5,451 bases of DNA from an uncultured Burkholderiales bacterium (GCA_903856995.1 CAIODK010000053.1:1-5451); one strand, 5' to 3'; shown: positions 1 through 5,451, counted from the first letter of the stretch. Translations and numbers: made by a program. The notes: generated from the sequence alone by a model not told the origin.

Positions 1-1242
1 TGGGTTGTGGAAGTTTTTCCACTCTGTCAAGATCATCAACGCATCGACGCCGTCCAAGGCTTCCATGTCGTGGTCAACAAGTTTGAAATTATTTAACAAG
101 CCCTCGTCGCCAGCGCAATCGAGCACCAAGGCTGTCATGGCTTCATGGCCCGCAACAGGGTCATAGGCAATCACGTGTGCGCCACGTTGCAACAAACTCT
201 TGATCACCACACGGCTGGGCGCTTCGCGCATATCGTCAGTATTAGGTTTGAATGCCAGCCCCCATACGGCGATCTTGCGGCCGGTCAAATCGTTACCCAG
301 TCGGTGCACCAAACGGTCAACGAGCAAGGTCTTTTGACGCTCATTGACTTGTTCCGTCGCACTGACCACGCTCATGTGCTGGCCATGTGCTTTAGCCGTA
401 TTCACCAAGGCCTGCGTGTCTTTAGGGAAGCAACTGCCCCCGTAGCCACAACCCGCATACAAAAAGCTATAGCCAATGCGGTTGTCAGCGCCAATGCCGC
501 GACGAATCTGATCCACATCAGCACCCAATGCATCAGCCAAGTTGGCGATTTCATTCATGAATGAAATACGCGTTGCCAACATGGCGTTTGCCGCATATTT
601 GGTGAGCTCGGCACTGCGCACATCCATCCAGACGGTGCGTGAATGATGGCGGTTGAAGCTGGCGTACAAATCGCCCATCATGCGTTGGCTTTTTTCATGG
701 TGAATCCCATCGTCGATCCCCACCACAATGCGATCAGGACGCATGAAGTCATCGATCGCCGCGCCTTCTTTCAAGAACTCTGGGTTCGAAATCACATCAA
801 ACATATCCACAGGCATGCCACGCTGAGAAAGCTCATGCGTGATGGCTGCACGAACACGATCAGCCGTCCCCACTGGCACTGTCGATTTATTCACGATGAG
901 TTTGAACTCTTTCAAATGCTGACCCACCGTAGAGGCAACCGCCAACACATGCGCTAAATCTGCCGAGCCATCTTCTAGAGCTGGGGTGCCCACCGCGATA
1001 AACAAAATATCACCGTGATCAATCGCATCTTTCACGTCCGCCGTGAATCGAATTCGGCCATCGGCTTGGTTGCGTGACAGAAGTTCTTTCAAACCTGGTT
1101 CATAGATAGGTACATCCCCATCTTGAAGCATCTTCACTTTATGTTCATCTTTATCTAGACAAACAACTTTGAAGCCGAGGTCAGATAAACATGCCCCTGT
1201 GACCAAACCAACATATCCTGAACCGATGACTGTGACTCGCAT
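1..1242 (-). CDS. ugd: UDP-glucose 6-dehydrogenase, C-terminus cut by window edge
   Basis: Oxidises UDP-glucose to UDP-glucuronate with two NAD+ in the cytoplasm; the product feeds polysaccharides, lipid A modification or glucuronosyl lipids. The reading frame is open from the ATG at 1242 to base 1 (414 codons). Visible motifs are an N-terminal Rossmann dinucleotide loop GSGYVGL (residues 7-13), AVGTP in the NAD domain, NKSTVPVGT, the FLKEG substrate segment, SAELTKYAANAML (about 210-223), the catalytic cysteine C271 in GGSCFPKD, and the C-terminal UDP-binding segment with FKPNTDDMREAPS (331-343). The last residues seen, LTEWKNF, belong to the final domain, so only roughly 20-30 residues should be missing. 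The start is fixed by an AGGAGG six bases upstream. It is last in a leftward gene run downstream of a GT4 glycosyltransferase that could use its product. Family assignment is close to certain; its specific use for lipid glucuronidation is inference. Confidence 0.97.
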   Translation of the reverse strand, partial: MRVTVIGSGYVGLVTGACLSDLGFKVVCLDKDEHKVKMLQDGDVPIYEPGLKELLSRNQADGRIRFTADVKDAIDHGDILFIAVGTPALEDGSADLAHVLAVASTVGQHLKEFKLIVNKSTVPVGTADRVRAAITHELSQRGMPVDMFDVISNPEFLKEGAAIDDFMRPDRIVVGIDDGIHHEKSQRMMGDLYASFNRHHSRTVWMDVRSAELTKYAANAMLATRISFMNEIANLADALGADVDQIRRGIGADNRIGYSFLYAGCGYGGSCFPKDTQALVNTAKAHGQHMSVVSATEQVNERQKTLLVDRLVHRLGNDLTGRKIAVWGLAFKPNTDDMREAPSRVVIKSLLQRGAHVIAYDPVAGHEAMTALVLDCAGDEGLLNNFKLVDHDMEALDGVDALMILTEWKNFHNP

Positions 1243-1305
1243 TGATATCCTCCTGAATGCATCAATGCTCACATAACATGATGAAACTATTAAGAAGAAA
1301 TAAAG
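1243..1305 (-). other. Short intergenic gap, no convincing promoter or terminator
   Basis: These 63 bp separate the 130-residue ORF from ugd. On the minus strand a TTGACT (1309-1304) overlaps the preceding stop codon and resembles a -35 box, but no good -10 lies 16-18 bp further on; the nearest are weak A/T stretches. The only inverted repeat is a tiny GCAT-TG-ATGC, too small for a terminator. No Pho-box-like repeat was found here. Read-through from the upstream operon is plausible, and a weak separate promoter cannot be excluded. Confidence 0.5.
1248..1254 (-). promoter_or_regulatory. Strong Shine-Dalgarno of ugd
   Basis: On the minus strand this reads AGGAGGA. The AGGAGG core ends six bases before the ugd ATG. 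It is the best ribosome binding site in the window and contrasts with the weak or coupled starts of the other leftward genes, so ugd is probably translated independently and strongly. Confidence 0.85.
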
Positions 1306-1698
1306 TCAATTCGGTGACCCTGCGCACCTGTGTGCGAATCCCATGACCAACAGAACACGCAAGTGATGGCCCAGGTTTTCAATGCCTTGCAAGGTGAATG
1401 TCTGTCCAGATTGTTTGACACAAAACGCCCCACGCCGTGGCGGGAATTCGATGTGAATCACTTCAGGTGAAAAACCAATAGGGGATTGAATGCGAAGCGC
1501 TGGAAACTGGCCTTCGAATCGGTTGGTGCCAGTGAACTGACAATCATCGACCTCCGTCACGGGCTTGATCGACTTGATGAGCTGAGGAAGCAATTGCAAC
1601 TTGACATCGCGATAGTCGAAATAGCGATGCGTGTCCTTAAGAAAGGTTTCGAAACTTGGGTCACTCAGACAGTTTGATAAAAAACAAAACGACGTCAT
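1306..1698 (-). CDS. Hypothetical protein, 130 aa, in the lipid operon
   Basis: I do not recognise this protein. The start at 1698 has a GAGG seven bases upstream, lies 23 bp after the glycosyltransferase stop, and ends in TGA. Codon choice looks like that of its neighbours. The product is predicted to be soluble: no signal peptide, lipobox or membrane segment is visible. Five cysteines (5, 10, 53, 93, 125) are scattered without a metal-binding spacing. The middle and C-terminal part (about 75-120) alternates hydrophobic and polar residues (VIHIEFPP, GAFCVKQSG, TFTLQGI), suggesting a small beta-rich fold. An overlapping plus-strand ORF (1486-1677) is in the antisense codon-aligned frame and has no ribosome site, so the minus strand is preferred. 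Cotranscription with plcP and the GT4 gene hints at a role in lipid remodelling, but no function can be assigned. A degraded or frameshifted remnant is possible. Confidence 0.6.
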   Translation of the reverse strand: MTSFCFLSNCLSDPSFETFLKDTHRYFDYRDVKLQLLPQLIKSIKPVTEVDDCQFTGTNRFEGQFPALRIQSPIGFSPEVIHIEFPPRRGAFCVKQSGQTFTLQGIENLGHHLRVLLVMGFAHRCAGSPN

Positions 1699-1721
1699 GG
1701 CGGAACCTCGATGCTTTGAAT

Positions 1722-2762
1722 TTAAGTGCGACGAATAGGTACGATGTGTTGTTCAAAAAGACGGGTTGACTCATCCCAACTGAAAGTCAACGCTTGTGAG
1801 CGCGCTTCGGCGCGTGGTACTTTCAGGGCTTCTAAGCTGGCAAAAGCTAAGTCCTCATGCAGCACGCCGCCCTTGCGATGATGCGGATGATCTGGGTCTG
1901 CACGGAGCACCTCCAACGGGCCGTCAACGGGATAAGCGGCGACAGGCGTGCCACACGCCATGGACTCCAGCATGACCAATCCGAAAGTTTCGTTGCGACT
2001 GGGAAAGCTGAACACATCGGCGCTCGCGTAGACAAGCGCCAACTCATCACGCGGCAATACACCCAGCCAACACACATGGTGAAACTTTTCTTTCAACGCG
2101 TTCTCAAGCGGCCCGACGCCGCAGACAACTTTGCTCCCGTGCCATGGCATGGCTAAAAAGCTATCGATATTTTTCTCATAGGACACACGGCCCACATACA
2201 AGGCAATAGGCCTTGGCAAATCGACCAAATCCGGATGATCCGTCACAGTTTCCGCATAGCCAAACAAGCGCATATCAACGCCGTGTGTCCAGCTGCGTAA
2301 GTTTCTGAATCCTCGTCCATCCAGCAAACGCATCACACCTTGCGTCGGCACCAAGACGCCTGCTGAAGGTTTATGAAAGTGTCTAAATAAAGCGTAACCC
2401 ATCCACAGGGGGATATGCAAAGCAGCCTTCAGCACCTCAGGGAAACGCGTGTGGAACGCTGTCGTGAATGGCAACGCATGCTTCATGCAGTATTTACGCG
2501 CAGCCCAACCCAAGGGGCCTTCGGTGGCCACATGAATCACGTCGGGAACAAACGCATCCAATTGCCGAGCCAACTGCGAATAAGGCCTGATCGCCAAATC
2601 AATGCCCGCATATCCTGGGCATGGCCTAGTTCTGAATAAATCTGGATGAATCACCTCGACCACATGCCCTTTGGCGTTGAGTTGGTCCACCAACTCAACC
2701 AGCGTCGTGACAACGCCATTGATTTGGGGGCGCCAAGCGTCTGTGACGAGTGCGATCTTCAT
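1722..2762 (-). CDS. agt: GT4 glycosyltransferase, probable diacylglycerol glucosyl/glucuronosyltransferase (Agt-like)
   Basis: A retaining GT-B glycosyltransferase of family GT4, 346 residues, a normal full length. The N-terminal acceptor domain begins MKIALVTDAW and has the INGVVTTL loop (14-21), ATEGPLGW (79-86) and FHTRFPEV (103-110). The donor domain has GRVSYEKNID (191-200) and the EX7E motif, E258 and E266, in NETFGLVMLESMACGTPV. This pattern is shared by SQD2-, MgtA/PimB- and Agt-type enzymes that glycosylate lipids. In Agrobacterium, a GT4 enzyme makes glucosyl- and glucuronosyl-diacylglycerol under phosphate starvation, and in marine bacteria agt sits beside plcP. Here the ATG overlaps the plcP stop by 4 nt (ATGA), implying translational coupling, and no good Shine-Dalgarno is seen. 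The enzyme would act at the inner membrane surface on diacylglycerol released by PlcP. Ugd further downstream could supply UDP-glucuronate. The GT4 family is certain; lipid acceptor and donor are inferred from context, and a mannosyltransferase role is the main alternative. Confidence 0.85.
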   Translation of the reverse strand: MKIALVTDAWRPQINGVVTTLVELVDQLNAKGHVVEVIHPDLFRTRPCPGYAGIDLAIRPYSQLARQLDAFVPDVIHVATEGPLGWAARKYCMKHALPFTTAFHTRFPEVLKAALHIPLWMGYALFRHFHKPSAGVLVPTQGVMRLLDGRGFRNLRSWTHGVDMRLFGYAETVTDHPDLVDLPRPIALYVGRVSYEKNIDSFLAMPWHGSKVVCGVGPLENALKEKFHHVCWLGVLPRDELALVYASADVFSFPSRNETFGLVMLESMACGTPVAAYPVDGPLEVLRADPDHPHHRKGGVLHEDLAFASLEALKVPRAEARSQALTFSWDESTRLFEQHIVPIRRT

Positions 2763-3541
2763 GCAGCTTTGGCCAGTTCAGGCTTCTCTGCAGGCTTCTC
2801 TACTGCAACTGGTTCTGGCTGCCAATACAGCAAGGACAACTCACCTTGTTCGTTTTCGACCAAGGCGCTTCTGCTTTCCACCCAGTCGCCATCGTTGCAA
2901 TACAAGACGCCATTCACATCACGAATCTCTGCACGATGGATGTGACCACAGACGACGCCTTGGTAGCCGTGCTTAGCTGCTTCATGGGCCACCGCATTTT
3001 CAAAGTCCGTCACATAGTTCAATGCTTTTTTGACTTTGTGTTTGAGGTACGCCGAGAGCGACCAATACGGCAGACCCAATCGTCCGCGCATGTTGTTCAG
3101 ATAACGGTTCAACTTGAGGGTGAACTCATACAAATAGTCACCCACATAAGCGAGCCACTTGGCTTGTTGCACCACGGCATCAAAGTAGTCACCGTGGATT
3201 ACCCACAGCTGCCGACCATCCGCCGTTAAATGCACCGTTTCTTTGACCACCTCAATGCCACCAAAATGGTGACCTAGAAAGTGACGGGCAAACTCATCGT
3301 GATTCCCCGGCACATAGATCACGCGACAACCTTTGCGTGCTTTACGCAACAACTTTTGAATCACGTCGTTGTGCGCTTGTGGCCAATACCATCGACGGCG
3401 TAATTGCCAGCCGTCAATGATGTCACCCACCAAGTACAAATAGTCGCTCGTGTTGTCCTTTAAGAAATCCAACAAAGCTTCTGCTTGGCATCCGGGTGTC
3501 CCCAAATGCAAGTCTGAAATGAAGATGGCTCTGTAATGCAT
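2759..3541 (-). CDS. plcP: PlcP-type metallophosphoesterase (phospholipase C for lipid remodelling)
   Basis: A calcineurin-like metallophosphoesterase, 260 residues from the ATG at 3541. Metal-binding motifs are all present in order: D10-x-H12 (SDLHLG), GDIID (39-43), GNHDE (79-83), HGDYFD (116-121) and GHIH (199-202). The segment GWQLRRRWYWPQAHND (44-59) after the second motif is typical of PlcP of Sinorhizobium and marine bacteria and unlike LpxH, which it is often annotated as (UDP-2,3-diacylglucosamine diphosphatase). PlcP hydrolyses phosphatidylcholine and related phospholipids to diacylglycerol and a phosphorylated headgroup, releasing phosphate when it is scarce. A frame extension to 3634 exists, but it lies inside olsB and the family starts at MHYRAIFISD. 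The stop of olsB overlaps this start by one base (TGATG), so translation is coupled. The last 20 residues form a Pro/Glu/Lys/Ala tail with a duplicated EKP unit. An LpxH-like role is the less likely alternative. Confidence 0.88.
   Translation of the reverse strand: MHYRAIFISDLHLGTPGCQAEALLDFLKDNTSDYLYLVGDIIDGWQLRRRWYWPQAHNDVIQKLLRKARKGCRVIYVPGNHDEFARHFLGHHFGGIEVVKETVHLTADGRQLWVIHGDYFDAVVQQAKWLAYVGDYLYEFTLKLNRYLNNMRGRLGLPYWSLSAYLKHKVKKALNYVTDFENAVAHEAAKHGYQGVVCGHIHRAEIRDVNGVLYCNDGDWVESRSALVENEQGELSLLYWQPEPVAVEKPAEKPELAKAA
2779..2802. repeat. Tandem 12-bp duplication in the plcP 3' end
   Basis: Two adjacent copies of CAGGCTTCTCTG / CAGGCTTCTCTA match at 11 of 12 bases. On the coding strand they give VEKP-AEKP in the charged C-terminal tail of PlcP. 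The copy number probably varies between strains by slippage and stays in frame because the unit is 12 bp. Confidence 0.8.
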
Positions 3542-4389
3542 CAAGCGCCCAAGAAGTGTTTCCGATAGCGCGGTGGCATATCGTTGATCTTCATCAGCAT
3601 GGGCAAATCTGCGGTGTTGAAGTCTGGGTCCCAAGCGGGGGCGCCGAGTACTTTGGCACCTAGGCGCAAATAACCTTTGATGAGGGCGGGTGGTTCAAAA
3701 GCAGGGTTGATCTCCCACTGCTCGACCGGCAAGGCCAAGCGGGGTGTCACTTGATTTTCTACGCCGGCCAAATGTGTTTTCTTCAGTTGGTGCCAAATGC
3801 TGGCGGCCACTTCACCGCTCACCACGCCTTGATGCAACATGGGAATGCTGGCACAGCCGATCATCACGTCAAGTTTGTTTCGCACCATGAACTCAGCCAA
3901 CGCGCCCCATAGGGCCATGATCACGCCGCCATGGCGGTGATCAGGATGCACGCAGCTGCGACCCAACTCGACCATACGTTCACGATAGGGACGCAAACGT
4001 GTCAAATCAAATTCCAAATCTGAGTAGGTGCTACCAATGCGTTTGGCTTGTGCCGGTGTCAACACGCGGTAGGTCCCAATGACTTGCTCCGTGACATCAT
4101 CACGGATGATCAGGTGTTCACAAAAATCATCAAACAAATCGATGTCGTGACCAGGAATACTTTCCTTCAAACGTGCGCCCATTTCGGTCGCAAACACGTC
4201 ATATCGCAAACGCTGAGCTTCACGCACCTCATCTTGATGCTTAGCCCATTCAACAATTAAGCTTGGGCGGGTTTCAGTTTTTTGTGCCGAGATAGAAATT
4301 TTTTGAGCGTCATGATCGTGTCGATGAAGCGACCCCCGGGGCACATCAATGAATGACAACGGCATGGTTGGGTTTGGCAGTTCTTTCAT
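3541..4389 (-). CDS. olsB: L-ornithine N(alpha)-acyltransferase (OlsB family GNAT)
   Basis: Transfers a 3-hydroxyacyl group from acyl carrier protein to the alpha-amino group of ornithine, giving lyso-ornithine lipid, the first step to phosphorus-free ornithine lipids. The 282-residue length is near that of rhizobial OlsB. After a poorly conserved N-terminal stretch of about 40 residues come the GNAT/hemolysin-like core with RLRYDVFATEMG (61-71), the acyl-donor-binding region VELGRSCVHPDHRHGGVIMA (140-159), MIGCASIPML (176-185), and the family's C-terminal block from GYLRLGAKVLG to PRYRKHFL. The start at 4389 is supported by AAGGA six bases upstream. It is the first gene of the leftward operon, and its TGA overlaps the plcP ATG by one base. 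A Pho-box-like element lies upstream at 4457-4474. Relatives are often annotated as hemolysin or GNAT; OlsB is preferred because of the C-terminal block and the neighbours. Confidence 0.88.
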   Translation of the reverse strand: MKELPNPTMPLSFIDVPRGSLHRHDHDAQKISISAQKTETRPSLIVEWAKHQDEVREAQRLRYDVFATEMGARLKESIPGHDIDLFDDFCEHLIIRDDVTEQVIGTYRVLTPAQAKRIGSTYSDLEFDLTRLRPYRERMVELGRSCVHPDHRHGGVIMALWGALAEFMVRNKLDVMIGCASIPMLHQGVVSGEVAASIWHQLKKTHLAGVENQVTPRLALPVEQWEINPAFEPPALIKGYLRLGAKVLGAPAWDPDFNTADLPMLMKINDMPPRYRKHFLGA

Positions 4390-4395
4390 GGTCTG

Positions 4396-4400
4396 TCCTT
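4396..4400 (-). promoter_or_regulatory. Shine-Dalgarno of olsB
   Basis: The minus strand reads AAGGA, ending six bases before the ATG at 4389. It supports this start over the internal methionine at residue 9. Confidence 0.7.
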
Positions 4401-4456
4401 AGTGAATCAATGGCGCTAATTCTTGACAACCCATGTGTAAAAACCAAGAAGGTTGC

Positions 4457-4474
4457 ATGAAACATTCATGACAA
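4457..4474 (-). promoter_or_regulatory. Candidate Pho box for the olsB-plcP-agt operon
   Basis: The minus strand reads TTGTCAT-GAAT-GTTTCAT. This is two 7-bp half-sites with a 4-bp spacer, the layout bound by PhoB (consensus CTGTCAT repeated every 11 bp). The half-sites match the consensus at 6/7 and 5/7 positions. It lies 67 bp upstream of the olsB ATG. A good -10 hexamer at the usual 10-bp distance is not evident (the nearest A/T-rich stretch is around 4434-4443), which lowers confidence in the exact promoter. Phosphate control of plcP and ols genes is known in other bacteria. Confidence 0.6.
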
Positions 4475-4486
4475 TCCGCGTCAAAA

Positions 4487-4504
4487 CATTCACCAATCTG
4501 TCAC
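4487..4504 (+). promoter_or_regulatory. Candidate Pho box for olsA
   Basis: The plus strand reads CATTCAC-CAAT-CTGTCAC. The second half-site is a full consensus match when C or T is allowed at the last base; the first matches about 5/7 on the same rule. It lies 12 bp from the oppositely oriented box at 4457-4474 and 28 bp upstream of the olsA start. A -10-like TATGCT follows exactly 10 bp later, the spacing seen in classical PhoB-activated promoters. Confidence 0.6.
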
Positions 4505-4514
4505 ACACCTTGTC

Positions 4515-4520
4515 TATGCT
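4515..4520 (+). promoter_or_regulatory. Putative -10 element of olsA
   Basis: TATGCT matches TATAAT at 4 of 6 positions and sits 10 bp after the candidate Pho box, which would replace the -35 hexamer. Transcription would then begin near 4527, leaving a leader of only about six bases before the ATG at 4533. Confidence 0.45.
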
Positions 4521-4532
4521 TGGCGACCAACC

Positions 4533-5276
4533 ATGCTGACGAAATACCTAAAACTCCTCTATGCCTTTGGCAACGCTTTCTGGATTTTGTGGATCAAATT
4601 CCCAAGATTAAGCAGGGAGCGGAAGTTACAAGAAATTAAGGACTGGTCCCAAAAAACATTGGATATTTTGGGTATCCATGTGACACACGAAGCCACATCC
4701 GTGCTTCTGGATGCATCAGCGCTTCCACGTTTACTGGTCGCCAATCATGTGTCGTGGGTCGACGCACTCATTATTCAAACCATACAGCCGAGTATTTTTG
4801 TCGCGAAATCTGAAGTCAGGAAATGGCCCGTTGTTGGCAGCATTGCCACTGCCTGTGGTGTCGTTTATGTTGACCGTGGCTCTCCCAGTTCTGCACGTCT
4901 CATGGTTGACGGCGTCTCGAGCGCGCTTCACCACGGCTACTGTGTGGCAGGTTTTCCAGAAGGCACGAGTAGCGCGGGGAGCAAGGTCAGCCTTTTCCAT
5001 GCCAATTTGTTTGAAGCAGCGATCAACCACGACATTCAGGTGCAACCCCTGGCCATCCGCTACACCGACCCCGAAACAGGCGCCTTGTGCCCGAAGGCTG
5101 CGTTTATCGATGACATTGGATTTGTAGAGTCCTTGCATCAAATCATGTGTGCGCCCCGTATACAAGCCAAGGTCCACATGGGAGAGTTGCTTTCCCCACG
5201 GGGGCACTCACGCAGAACCTTGGCGCACCTGTCTCACCGCAGCGTCAGCCATCAATTAGAACTTCTCAACGCATAA
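4533..5276 (+). CDS. olsA: Lysophospholipid/lyso-ornithine lipid O-acyltransferase (PlsC/OlsA family)
   Basis: A membrane-associated acyltransferase of the PlsC family, 247 residues, a normal length. It has a hydrophobic N-terminal segment (about 7-22), motif I NHVSWVD (71-77) with catalytic H72 and D77, a VAKSEVRKWPVVG stretch (90-102), motif III FPEGTSS (141-147), and motif IV-like VQPLAIRY (170-177). The family esterifies a second acyl chain onto lysophosphatidate or, in OlsA, onto the hydroxyl of lyso-ornithine lipid. Divergence from olsB across a shared region with Pho-box-like repeats favours OlsA; a housekeeping PlsC is the alternative, and sequence motifs alone do not separate them. 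No clear Shine-Dalgarno precedes the ATG, which fits a very short or leaderless transcript. The 3' end overlaps the convergent dctM gene by 11 bp. Confidence 0.85.
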   Translation: MLTKYLKLLYAFGNAFWILWIKFPRLSRERKLQEIKDWSQKTLDILGIHVTHEATSVLLDASALPRLLVANHVSWVDALIIQTIQPSIFVAKSEVRKWPVVGSIATACGVVYVDRGSPSSARLMVDGVSSALHHGYCVAGFPEGTSSAGSKVSLFHANLFEAAINHDIQVQPLAIRYTDPETGALCPKAAFIDDIGFVESLHQIMCAPRIQAKVHMGELLSPRGHSRRTLAHLSHRSVSHQLELLNA

Positions 5277-5451
5277 GCGACGTCACCAAACTGGGTAGAC
5301 CGGTGGCTAAGAGTGGCAACCAAGAAATCAACATCGTGCCGACGAAGATCGCCAACAAGGCGGGTGCAACTGAAGCCGCGACCGTTCGAATAGGTTGCTT
5401 GAACACCGCAGAAGCAAAGTAAATGTTCATGCCTGCTGGAGGGCACAAAAA
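5266..5451 (-). CDS. dctM: TRAP transporter large permease, C-terminal end only
   Basis: Sixty-one codons are open from the right edge to the TGA at 5268-5266. The product reads CPPAGMNIYFASAVF, then a hydrophobic membrane helix (APALLAIFVGTMLISWLPLL) and a short tail ending SLMR. The PPxGxNxxxASxxF segment followed by one last helix is the normal C-terminus of DctM-type permeases, which import organic acids with a periplasmic binding protein and a small DctQ subunit. Most of the gene lies outside the window. The internal ATG at 5448 is not the true start. It converges on olsA and has no room for a shared terminator between them. Its function is probably unrelated to the lipid genes. Confidence 0.8.
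   Translation of the reverse strand, partial: FLCPPAGMNIYFASAVFKQPIRTVAASVAPALLAIFVGTMLISWLPLLATGLPSLVTSLMR

Noticed and set aside
145..957. Plus-strand ORFs at 145-564 and 643-957
   Set aside because: They are antisense to ugd, whose catalytic and cofactor motifs are intact across the region; the translations resemble no known family.
1251..1270. GCAT-TG-ATGC inverted repeat upstream of ugd as a terminator or operator
   Set aside because: The arms are only 4 bp and no U-tract follows; it is expected by chance.
1486..1677. 63-residue plus-strand ORF opposite the hypothetical gene
   Set aside because: It is codon-aligned antisense to the minus-strand ORF and has no ribosome site. The minus-strand ORF has GAGG and operon spacing. 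Some doubt remains because neither product is recognisable.
2750..3229. 159-residue plus-strand ORF
   Set aside because: It lies opposite plcP, whose metallophosphoesterase motifs establish the true coding strand.
3542..3634. N-terminal extension of plcP to an ATG at 3634
   Set aside because: The extra 31 residues lie wholly within olsB in another frame and do not resemble the family N-terminus, which begins just before the SDLHLG motif.
4423..4428. TTGACA as a consensus -35 on the plus strand
   Set aside because: The hexamer is perfect, but at 16-18 bp downstream there is no -10-like sequence, so a sigma-70 promoter here is not supported.
4731..5207. 158-residue minus-strand ORF opposite olsA
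   Set aside because: olsA shows NHVSWVD and FPEGTSS in the plus frame; the antisense product has no recognisable features.

Overview
The window looks like part of a proteobacterial chromosome with about 50% GC. The protein styles and the TRAP transporter remnant suggest Betaproteobacteria, Burkholderiales (Comamonadaceae-like, perhaps freshwater). That placement is an impression from the proteins, not a search result.

Layout: five genes run leftward (minus strand). From right to left they are an OlsB-type ornithine N-acyltransferase (3541-4389), a PlcP-type metallophosphoesterase/phospholipase C (2759-3541), a GT4 glycosyltransferase of the Agt/SQD2-like kind (1722-2762), an unrecognised 130-residue protein (1306-1698), and UDP-glucose 6-dehydrogenase (1-1242, cut by the left edge just before its C-terminus). 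The first three are fused by stop/start overlaps of 1 and 4 nt, so they form a tight operon. The 130-residue ORF follows after 23 nt with its own ribosome binding site, and ugd after 63 nt with a very strong one. On the plus strand, divergent from olsB, is a PlsC/OlsA-family acyltransferase (4533-5276). Its 3' end overlaps by 11 bp the convergent last codons of a TRAP transporter large permease (DctM), which runs off the right edge.

How the genes fit together: the set reads as a phosphorus-sparing membrane-lipid module. PlcP would cleave phospholipids to diacylglycerol. The GT4 enzyme would glycosylate that diacylglycerol with glucose or glucuronic acid, and Ugd would supply UDP-glucuronate. 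OlsB and OlsA would make ornithine lipid, which contains no phosphorus. The 143-bp divergent intergenic region carries two back-to-back 18-bp sequences with the 7-4-7 layout of Pho boxes, one facing each way. The plus-strand copy has a -10-like hexamer exactly 10 nt downstream. Each component family is known from other bacteria. The points that look less described are the compact arrangement with both arms controlled from one divergent Pho region, ugd as a neighbour of the glycosyltransferase, and an uncharacterised protein between them.

No RNA genes, insertion sequences, CRISPR arrays or convincing intrinsic terminators were seen.
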